A DNA stretch of 64,000 bases from positions 2,046,001-2,110,000 of the forward strand of contig NZ_CP060711.1 in assembly GCF_014395425.1 (NCBI RefSeq), in the 5' to 3' direction. A program made the translations under genes and the position numbers. Every line of letters starts with the position of its first letter. Positions within the stretch are counted from its first letter, which is position 1. This DNA comes from Thermomonas brevis (GTDB lineage Bacteria; Pseudomonadota; Gammaproteobacteria; Xanthomonadales; Xanthomonadaceae). Positions 35,464 to 42,747 of the stretch are shown here, piece after piece. The notes below the pieces were generated by a model. The model was not told the DNA's origin, searched no databases, and saw only the letters and a list, made by a program, of their open reading frames with translations.

Positions 35464-35981
35464 CCGGCAATCTCACCCTGTTCCTCGACTTCGACGGCGT
35501 ACTGCATCCGCTGTGGGAGCCGGCGCCGTATAACGACTGGACCTTGGAGCGGATCCGCGGCCCGAAGGCCTACGCCGGCCCGTTTTTCGTTCACGCGCCG
35601 ATTCTGGTTGAGCTGTTGACCGGGTATCTGTCGCACATCGACATCGTCATTTCCTCCACATGGGGCCGCAAGCGCGACCTCGCAACGCTGCAGGGGCTTT
35701 TACCGCCGCCCCTCGCCGCACGGGTCACAGATGCGGTCCACCATCGCTTGCCGCTGCTGGGAGCGATCGGCCAAGGAAAGGGCTTCATCTCACGCTGGGC
35801 CGAAATTGCCTGGTATCGCGAGCACATCCGCCCAAGCATCGGTAATCGCTGGGTGGCGATCGATGACGACGACAGCGGCTGGCCAGCCCATGCCGCGGTC
35901 CATCTGGCTCATTGCAACCGGGATCTCGGCGATCCAGTTTCGCAGCGCGTCGTCAAGGAGGCATTGGCGTGCGCTTGTTGA
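35460..35981 (+). CDS. HAD-domain protein (RNA-repair-associated type)
   Basis: 173-residue HAD-superfamily protein: motif I LFLDFDGVLHP, motif II ISSTWG, and the acidic motif IV AIDDDDSGWP. The layout resembles the HAD domain found in Swiss-Army-Knife RNA repair proteins and tRNA ligase neighbourhoods, suggesting a phosphatase acting on RNA ends; this is inference. The ATG at 35460 overlaps the stop of the frameshifted exonuclease in the repaired frame (ATGA), so the original operon was tightly packed. Confidence 0.75.
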   Translation: MTGNLTLFLDFDGVLHPLWEPAPYNDWTLERIRGPKAYAGPFFVHAPILVELLTGYLSHIDIVISSTWGRKRDLATLQGLLPPPLAARVTDAVHHRLPLLGAIGQGKGFISRWAEIAWYREHIRPSIGNRWVAIDDDDSGWPAHAAVHLAHCNRDLGDPVSQRVVKEALACAC

Positions 35982-36397
35982 TCCTTTCCGACCTGCACCG
36001 GGAGGTCTGGTATCGCTCGTAGGCCTGCTACGAGGGCATGGTGGATCCGTGCCCGCAGATCGACCTGGCCGTTTCGCAGCCGGATGTCGTAATCCTCGCC
36101 AGCGACATCGACGTGGGCGCCCGGGCCGTCGAATGGGTGGATCAAGCCTTTCCTGATTTTCCCGTTGTCTATGTGCACGGCAACCACAAAGGCTACGGCG
36201 ACAACATCGACGAAGTGCAGCAAGGGATCGCCGAGGCCTGCGCGGCGACCGGGCACGTGCACTACCTTGATCGCCGCGAGCTGGTGATCGGTGGCGTGTG
36301 CTTCCTGGGCGCCACGCTGTGGGCGGACTTCCAGCTCTACGGCAAGGGATCATCGGTGCTCGCCAAGTACGATGCTGAGCAGCTCAGATTTTCATAG
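35969..36397 (+). pseudogene. Broken metallophosphoesterase
   Basis: A GTG at 35969 with AAGGAGG upstream opens with MRLLILSDLHREVWYRS, the first metal motif (DLH) of calcineurin-like phosphoesterases, then hits an in-frame TAG at 36020. The frame continues with PDVVILASDIDVGARA (normally AGDID; one residue altered), VVYVHGNHKGYG and VCFLGATLW, then stops at 36397 where an IS3 remnant begins; the C-terminal metal motifs (GHxH) are missing. Doubly inactivated. Confidence 0.85.
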
Positions 36398-36401
36398 ACA
36401 C

Positions 36402-36482
36402 CTACGTGCCGCCTAGCGCGTAGCGCTTTTCGTACTCTACCGGTGACAGATCACCAGCGGAACCGTGGCGTCTCAGACTCAT
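36402..36482 (-). pseudogene. 3' scrap of an IS3-family transposase OrfB
   Basis: The minus strand reads MSLRRHGSAGDLSPVEYEKRY, the end of IS3-family OrfB integrase-core transposases (usual form RRHSALGDLSPVEYE), followed by a stop. Only about 27 codons remain. The scrap directly abuts the truncated phosphoesterase, so an IS3 insertion with later deletion probably removed that gene's 3' end. Confidence 0.75.
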
Positions 36483-36532
36483 GGTGCCCCGTGGGGTGTC
36501 GCCTCGACCTGGGTAGGCACCACGCTTCCCCC

Positions 36533-36561
36533 TTGATCAATTGGGCGTGGATGGTTAAATT
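36533..36561 (+). promoter_or_regulatory. Candidate sigma-70 promoter for the methyltransferase operon
   Basis: TTGATC and TAAATT are separated by 17 bp, each 4 of 6 to consensus. The predicted start point leaves a leader of about 60 nt before the ATG at 36630. It is the only plausible promoter seen between the IS3 scrap and the operon. Confidence 0.45.
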
Positions 36562-36629
36562 GCAGATGACTAAATGGCGCTCCGGCGCAAGGTAAGCTAT
36601 TGCCGGTCGAAAAGCATGAGTCGGCCAGG

Positions 36630-37829
36630 ATGAACGATGAGCGTGTCCTAATAAAACGGCAATCGAGTACCTCAATGACACGCGCGCAAAGGAAAAAGGA
36701 CAACGACAAGCGGGCCTATACGGCGGTCGATTTGTTCAGTGGCTGCGGCGGGCTGAGTGAAGGTTTGCGGAATGCAGGATTCAGAGTAAAGGCCGCGGTC
36801 GAGATCGAGCCTAAGGCGCAGCGGACGTACCGTCTTAATCACCGCTCGGTTCGGCTGTATGAGCAAGACATCAGGAAACTTCCCGCGAAACTTGTTCTCC
36901 AGGAGACTGGACTAGAACCGGGCGAATTGGATCTGCTGGCTGGCTGTCCTCCGTGTCAAGGCTTTTCGCGTTTGCGTACTCGAAACCAAAAGACCTCCGT
37001 CAATGATCCTAGGAATGACTTAGTTCACGATTTCCTGCGTTTCGTGCGGGTACTTCGGCCGAAGACGATCATGCTGGAGAACGTTCCAGCCCTGGCGGAT
37101 GACCGTAGGTTCAAGAGCCTATGCAAAAATCTGTCGAGGCTGAAGTATGAGTTCGTAGTTCATGTTCTGAATGCCGCCGACTACGGCGTTCCACAGCGCC
37201 GTAAACGGCTCATATTGCTGGGTTCTAGAGTGCATAGCCCAGCCGTTGCAGAAAAAATCGAGCGCAGAGTCACCGTGCGGGACGTGCTTGCCAGCATAGA
37301 ACGTCCATCCAAGACGAAAGACACATTGCATGCGGTTCCGGAGAGTAGAACGCCCGCCGTACGCGAAATCATCAAGCTGATTCCGCGGAATGGGGGAAGT
37401 CGCTCGGATCTCCCTCTCGTGTATCAGCTGGATTGCCATCAGCGAAACGACGGATTTCGCGACGTGTATGGACGTATGGCTTGGGATGACGTATCTCCGA
37501 CCATCACCAGCGGTTGTATCAACCCGTCAAAAGGCAGGTTCTTACATCCCTCTCAGAATCGAACAATCACATTGCGTGAGGCGGCTCTGTTACAAGGGTT
37601 TCCGCGAGATTATAGGTTTGAAGTGTCCCACGGCAAGGAGGCTATAGCGCTAATGATCGGCAATGCGCTACCTCCCCCTTTCATCAAGGCGCATGCACAA
37701 TCACTTCGTAATGGTATCCAGATGGCAGAGAGGGCCGAGAAAAAGCCCACCAGCAAGCGGCAAGCCTTAAACCTAAGCGGACACTTGGGATGTGACCACC
37801 GTCCTAACGGTAGTCGCCGAACAGCATGA
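36630..37829 (+). CDS. C5-cytosine DNA methyltransferase
   Basis: 399-residue DNA (cytosine-5) methyltransferase. Motif I VDLFSGCGGLSEGL, motif IV GCPPCQGFSRLR with the catalytic cysteine, motif VI MLENVP, motif VIII QRRKRLILLGSR, a target-recognition region of about 100 residues and motifs IX-X with MIGNALPPP are all present. No restriction endonuclease gene is adjacent. The start is uncertain: ATGs at 36630 and 36675 are both in frame and neither has a strong ribosome site. It heads a four-gene operon and overlaps the next gene by four bases; it presumably marks self DNA for that system. Confidence 0.93.
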   Translation: MNDERVLIKRQSSTSMTRAQRKKDNDKRAYTAVDLFSGCGGLSEGLRNAGFRVKAAVEIEPKAQRTYRLNHRSVRLYEQDIRKLPAKLVLQETGLEPGELDLLAGCPPCQGFSRLRTRNQKTSVNDPRNDLVHDFLRFVRVLRPKTIMLENVPALADDRRFKSLCKNLSRLKYEFVVHVLNAADYGVPQRRKRLILLGSRVHSPAVAEKIERRVTVRDVLASIERPSKTKDTLHAVPESRTPAVREIIKLIPRNGGSRSDLPLVYQLDCHQRNDGFRDVYGRMAWDDVSPTITSGCINPSKGRFLHPSQNRTITLREAALLQGFPRDYRFEVSHGKEAIALMIGNALPPPFIKAHAQSLRNGIQMAERAEKKPTSKRQALNLSGHLGCDHRPNGSRRTA

Positions 37830-39016
37830 TCGATGGTTCCGCCAGCGATAGCGACATAGTACGGTTTTTGGGCGACATCAAGAACAATTCTCCGATGGAT
37901 GCGGCAGTGGCCGCACGATTAGCCATCGCACTCGCTGATTCTGGCCAAAGGTTTCATTCGGGATCAAATAGGGTAGCGGACGTTGCCTCCACCGGCGGGC
38001 CGACGTCGTTGTCGACTTTGTTGTGCCCACTTTTTCTACGGGCCGCAGACTGCGTAGTCGTCAAGCTCGGAGTGCCGGGTAGGCCGGCAGGAGGGATCGA
38101 TTGTTTGGCGCAGCTTCCGGGGTATAGGACCGCATTGGCCACGAAGGCTTTGGAGGCAATACTACAGAGATGCGGGTATGCACACTTCCTTGCTTCGGAT
38201 CAGTATGCCCCCTTAGATGCCAGGATGTTCCGGCTTCGCCAGCAACATGGCTATCAGGAAGTCGCAACTTTAGTAGCAGCAAGCTTGCTGTCCAAGAAAC
38301 TGGCAGTTGGCGTTAGGTATGCTGGGCTGGATATCCGAGTAGCACCGCACGGCAACTTTGGTCGCACGTGGGAGGAAGCCCGCGCTAACGCAACCTTGTT
38401 CGCGAGTGCGGCAGACGCGCTTGGTATCGATGCTCGTCCGGTGTTGACCAAGGCTTCCTATCCGTATCAACCCTACATTGGCAGGAAAGAGTCGCTGGCA
38501 GCCCTCTGGCTCTTGTTCGAATCAAGAGCGGGGCTTTGGCTATCAAGCCATCTCGAACTTTGCCGTGAATTAGCCTTGGCTTGCGTTCCTATCGACAGCA
38601 GGGACGCGATCATGCATGTCGATGTGGAATCATTGCGGGACATTTTCTACGCGAACCTAGAGGCGCAAGGAGCGTCCCCAGACGATTTCGTCCGAATAAG
38701 CGAGGCAACCTTGCATGCGCACGTCGAAACGCTGTACGCCCCTTCGGACGGGTTCGTAAGTTATGCCGTAGCGGATATCAGGCGGCTCATTGTAGAGGTG
38801 CAACGCGCGGCCGCGCCCGAAGCCTTTTTCGCTGATCCGGTAGGGATGGTGCTACTACGCCAACCCGGCGAATGGGTTCGGTGCGGCGATCCAATCGCCA
38901 CTTTGCGTGTTGAGCGACCGGTCTCCGGAGAGGACGTGGTCGCGTTCCAGGCCTTTGTCACAATCCAAGCATACCCGGAGGGGCCGGGGTTCGAGGCGGT
39001 GAAACCGAATGGGTAA
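37826..39016 (+). CDS. Divergent pyrimidine-nucleoside phosphorylase (NP-II/DeoA-like)
   Basis: 396-residue homologue of thymidine/pyrimidine phosphorylases. Counterparts seen: VASTGGPTSLSTLL (52-66), GVPGRPAGGIDCLAQLPGYRT (82-102) for the SGRG...GGT.DKLE signature, FRLRQQHG (135-142), and AASLLSKKLA (151-160). Relative to E. coli thymidine phosphorylase (from memory) the base-binding Arg/Ser/Lys are conserved with identical spacing (R138, S153, K157), but phosphate-binding Lys84 is Val53 and Ser113 is Pro84. The C-terminal PYNP_C domain (YAPSDGFVSYAVADIRRL) is present. It may bind a nucleoside without phosphorolysis. Overlaps the next gene by eight bases. Confidence 0.8.
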   Translation: MIDGSASDSDIVRFLGDIKNNSPMDAAVAARLAIALADSGQRFHSGSNRVADVASTGGPTSLSTLLCPLFLRAADCVVVKLGVPGRPAGGIDCLAQLPGYRTALATKALEAILQRCGYAHFLASDQYAPLDARMFRLRQQHGYQEVATLVAASLLSKKLAVGVRYAGLDIRVAPHGNFGRTWEEARANATLFASAADALGIDARPVLTKASYPYQPYIGRKESLAALWLLFESRAGLWLSSHLELCRELALACVPIDSRDAIMHVDVESLRDIFYANLEAQGASPDDFVRISEATLHAHVETLYAPSDGFVSYAVADIRRLIVEVQRAAAPEAFFADPVGMVLLRQPGEWVRCGDPIATLRVERPVSGEDVVAFQAFVTIQAYPEGPGFEAVKPNG

Positions 39017-42000
39017 GTATTGTTGCTTCTGTTGTCCGTTGCCCGATTACGCCGACAAGCGGCTCGAGCAGCCATGCCCAGAGTGTGGACGGGAATACGG
39101 ATTCATGCTTTCCAATCCTCCCGATTTGATAAATGACTACAAGATCATAGGTGCACTCGGCCGGGGGTTCTACGGCGCGGCTTACGTGGCGGAATGGGGG
39201 CCTTTCAAGAAGAAATTCGTCCTGAAGATATCGCCTATCGCTTTCTATAACGGCCTCAAGAAAACATCGTTTGAGGATGAAACACAACTACATAATCAGT
39301 TGGCCTCTACCGCTGAACATGTTGTTGGCATCATCAATCGATTCGATGCATCGGTTATTTTCACGGACGATGTAGGGACGAGAATCGATTGCCATGTAAT
39401 GGTTCTCGATTTTATCGACGGCGACCCCTTGGATGACTATCTCGACGGGAAGGTGGAACTAGACGTAAGGACTGTATGCCAGATTGCGATAGACCTACTG
39501 CGAATGAGGTCGGAGTTTGAGGCGCATCGACTAAATCACAACGATCTACATGCAAACAATCTGATCGTCGAGCGACTCGATTCGAAATCACGACGAGTGA
39601 ATGTAATCGCCGAATCTATTCGCGTGATGGCGATCGACTTGGGCAGCATATCGGAGGACAGCAAAAGCACCGACCAGCGACACGGCGATCTATATTTCAT
39701 CGCACAGCACGTAGATACGCTGTTAAATCGATTGCTATCAGATCTATTCGGCCTGGAAGACCGGGACTATCGTGTTGCGCTCGCATTACAAGGCATAGTG
39801 AAGGGATATCTTTCGGCGCCACAGAATGCCCGCCAACCCGCCTGCGAAGATCTCGTTAAGCAGATAACCAGCGCCTACGACCGTGCGACCCAGCCGTGGC
39901 GTCCGTGGGCCACTCCTCTGCAGCTAGCAGGATTCGCTGACCACTATAACGCGCAGACGTTGGTTTCATGGGACGTGCCGCGACTGTTGGTTGATCCGGA
40001 AGGGCAATGGCTTAACGAAGTGACACGACCGGGCCCGCAGATCATTACCGGCATGCGCGGTTGCGGAAAAACGATGCTTCTACGTGGATTGGATTTCCAC
40101 GCACGAGCCGCGAAGGAGAGCGATGGCGAGCAGTCATCTGAAACTCTAGAGCGGCTCAAGAACGATGGATATATAGGGCTGTTCGTATCGGCCCAACGTT
40201 TACTAGATCTGCGAGATTCGGTATCCAAGATCGAGCATAGACTCACCAGGCTATTCGCCAATTACGCGTTACAGGCTTCAAGAGCGTTATTGCATCTGTA
40301 TGATCTTGATCCATCCGCTGTCGCCGCAAGTGCGCACCTCACGCTGGCTAATGCGGTAGCTGACTATCTTCAGGGAGCGGATGATCTCAGGGGCGTCACG
40401 TCTATTGATGAGTTGGAGCTTCGCCTCAATAAGATCGCGGTTCTGACGTCGAAGGTAGGATCAGGTTACTCGGTCGAACAGGCGCCAGCACAGGCCTTTC
40501 CACATCTAGCCGAACAGCTTCGTCTATGCTCGTCCACTTGGAGTTCTTCGCAGGTATTCTTCCTGCTCGATGACGTATCCACTCGCTATATAGAAGTGGA
40601 GCGAGTAGAGGAGCTCCTGTCGGCATTGTTGTTCCAAAATACAACTTGTGCTTTCAAGTTCACCTCGGAATGGCAGACGATTGAGTTGGGGCTTTACTCG
40701 CCTGGTCGAGTACATCCTATTCGTATTGATCGCGACGTCTCTGTGTTCGACCTTGGGCCACTAGTACATCAGACGATAAACGGTACGGGAAAGGGAAAGG
40801 GTACGGATTTCGTATCGCAAATCCTGTTGCAACGAGCACGATTCCACGTTGCCCATCCGGCGTTCTCCCCCAAAGAGCTTTTGGGCGACGTCACACTCGA
40901 ACAGGTCGCACGTGAGATTGCTTCATCGAACATAACTTCCAAAGATAGGAAGCAGGCATACAGAGGACTTTCCTGCCTGACAAATGTCTGCGTGGGCGAT
41001 ATAGGTGACGTTATTAGGCTCTATGAAGAGATCGTCAAACGTGCATCTTCGGGAAGAACGAGAATAACCGCTCCGATCGCATCCAACATGCAGTCGGAAT
41101 GTTTTCAAGAGCTTAGCTCGCAAAGGCTATATGAGCTAAATCGTCGGGCGGGCATATACAAGGATCACGCGCTCACTTTCGCCGAAGCTGCGAACGAGTT
41201 GCTCGTTCGTTCGTATCGAAAAGGCAAGAAGCGCAAAGATGGGGCGCCAGCTCGTCTCAGGCAGTATTCTTCCATCTACGTGCGCGTGACGTCGGACGAC
41301 AAGCAAAAGCTAAAGCAACAGATTGATCAGTTGCGAGATCTCATCGACGCCGGGGTCTTCGTGTATACGGGTGGATCGGCCCGGACGAAGACTAAAGATT
41401 CGAATCCGATCCAACAATTCAAGCTCAGTTACCGCAAAATTTGTGGCCTGGCTGCCTGCATCGGGCTGGCGGATCGCGACAGGTTCGAGTTGTCCGGAGC
41501 CGACCTCGAGCAATGGCTGAATAATCCGGACAAAGAGATCCTACTTAAAAACCTATCCGAGAGTGAGGAAGACGTTGCCAATGTCGATGGGGCGAACTCT
41601 GGCATGGACATTACTTTCGATGCAGGAAGCTCGGCGCTAACGAGTACTCCTTCTCAATCCGAATTGTTCGAGAAGGAGTTGGATGTCGAGTTGAGCGCCG
41701 AGGGCACTTCGGAAGCTAAGGTCTTGGCTGAGGGCATAAACATCCAGATATCCGAATTGTCGTTGGCTCAACTAGAAGAGGTTCGAGTCGGTGCCATATT
41801 GTCGGGCCTTGGGTTCGAAGAAAGAACGTTAGAGTCGAACCGAGCTTTCTCGCTTAATTCGTCGCCAGAAGTAGTGCATCTGATCAAGTACGACGAGCCA
41901 GGGTATTCACAGGAAATACTCGATATCTGGGGGTCGACGGATGCGCGAATCATCGTGCACGATTACCCCATGCTGCCAGCGCAGATTTCTAGCGTCGACG

Positions 42001-42728
42001 GACTCGTTCTGGTAGATGTATCGGGGCTATCAAAGCCGATGATATTCAATGCAGTTAGACGCGAACTGATTGAGAAGGGACGGGTGCTGATCGGGCATGT
42101 AGGTGCTGAGTTCCATTATCCGCTCGATGAAGACTTGAAGGATCTACTTGCCGCCGAGCGTGCCAACGATCCACTACGTTTGCTGGAGAGCTTGGCCGGA
42201 GTGCTGAAAGGGGAGGTGGGGCCTTATACGTCTATCAGAATGTTGGAAGAGGACGTTGATCAATCTCGAAGTAGGGCTCTGATTGCATTCGCTTCCGCAA
42301 AGCACGAGAGACTCTTTTCTCTTATGGATCGACGAGAGTTCGATCTGGTGGACGTTATGGCGCCAAACGACGATGGGGCGAGATCGAAGGTGGCGAATTA
42401 CGCCGCTCAGTTCTTGTGCAAGGACTATCAGAACGCCAATGTTGAGCGTGTAGACACCAACGACTTGGTCTCGCTTGTTGACCGATTGGATCAACGCTAT
42501 CTTGAGCTTTACGTGGATGGTGGTGCGAATGTCGAACTCGGACTAACCGGGTCGAAGGCACAAGCCGTAGCTGCGGCCGTTCTCGCCGCACATCGCAAGA
42601 TCGCGCAGGCTTGGTATCTGAAGCCGGCCAAGTTCGATGTGTCTAGATTTTCGAAAGGAGTCGGTGCGATTCGAATCTTCGATGTGAAATTAAGGCATCA
42701 GACCGAATCGATCCGGAATCCGCGCTAG
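39009..42728 (+). CDS. Zinc-ribbon/protein-kinase/P-loop ATPase fusion
   Basis: 1239-residue multidomain protein. Residues 5-26 are a zinc ribbon (CCFCC...CPEC). Residues about 44-260 are a protein-kinase domain: glycine loop GALGRGFYG (48-56), lysine K73 in FVLKIS, catalytic loop LNHNDLHANNLIV (D180, N185) and IDLGS in place of DFG. From about 345 there is an ATPase with Walker A TGMRGCGKTML and Walker B VFFLLDDVS (516-524), resembling ORC/CDC6-like ATPases; helical and winged-helix-like parts follow to about 830. An acidic low-complexity linker (about 850-915) leads to an alpha/beta domain (about 925-1130) opening with ILSGLGFEERTLES, which I cannot name. It is AT-rich with many AUA codons. 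Confidence 0.82.
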   Translation: MGKYCCFCCPLPDYADKRLEQPCPECGREYGFMLSNPPDLINDYKIIGALGRGFYGAAYVAEWGPFKKKFVLKISPIAFYNGLKKTSFEDETQLHNQLASTAEHVVGIINRFDASVIFTDDVGTRIDCHVMVLDFIDGDPLDDYLDGKVELDVRTVCQIAIDLLRMRSEFEAHRLNHNDLHANNLIVERLDSKSRRVNVIAESIRVMAIDLGSISEDSKSTDQRHGDLYFIAQHVDTLLNRLLSDLFGLEDRDYRVALALQGIVKGYLSAPQNARQPACEDLVKQITSAYDRATQPWRPWATPLQLAGFADHYNAQTLVSWDVPRLLVDPEGQWLNEVTRPGPQIITGMRGCGKTMLLRGLDFHARAAKESDGEQSSETLERLKNDGYIGLFVSAQRLLDLRDSVSKIEHRLTRLFANYALQASRALLHLYDLDPSAVAASAHLTLANAVADYLQGADDLRGVTSIDELELRLNKIAVLTSKVGSGYSVEQAPAQAFPHLAEQLRLCSSTWSSSQVFFLLDDVSTRYIEVERVEELLSALLFQNTTCAFKFTSEWQTIELGLYSPGRVHPIRIDRDVSVFDLGPLVHQTINGTGKGKGTDFVSQILLQRARFHVAHPAFSPKELLGDVTLEQVAREIASSNITSKDRKQAYRGLSCLTNVCVGDIGDVIRLYEEIVKRASSGRTRITAPIASNMQSECFQELSSQRLYELNRRAGIYKDHALTFAEAANELLVRSYRKGKKRKDGAPARLRQYSSIYVRVTSDDKQKLKQQIDQLRDLIDAGVFVYTGGSARTKTKDSNPIQQFKLSYRKICGLAACIGLADRDRFELSGADLEQWLNNPDKEILLKNLSESEEDVANVDGANSGMDITFDAGSSALTSTPSQSELFEKELDVELSAEGTSEAKVLAEGINIQISELSLAQLEEVRVGAILSGLGFEERTLESNRAFSLNSSPEVVHLIKYDEPGYSQEILDIWGSTDARIIVHDYPMLPAQISSVDGLVLVDVSGLSKPMIFNAVRRELIEKGRVLIGHVGAEFHYPLDEDLKDLLAAERANDPLRLLESLAGVLKGEVGPYTSIRMLEEDVDQSRSRALIAFASAKHERLFSLMDRREFDLVDVMAPNDDGARSKVANYAAQFLCKDYQNANVERVDTNDLVSLVDRLDQRYLELYVDGGANVELGLTGSKAQAVAAAVLAAHRKIAQAWYLKPAKFDVSRFSKGVGAIRIFDVKLRHQTESIRNPR

Positions 42729-42747
42729 CCATAAGGAGTACGTCATC

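Noticed and set aside
36600..36629. Earlier TTG start for the methyltransferase
   Set aside because: The ten extra residues match no methyltransferase N-terminus and no ribosome site precedes the TTG.
36630..37829. Classical type II restriction-modification system
   Set aside because: A C5 methyltransferase is present, but the next genes are phosphorylase-like, kinase-ATPase and helicase-nuclease rather than a site-specific endonuclease.
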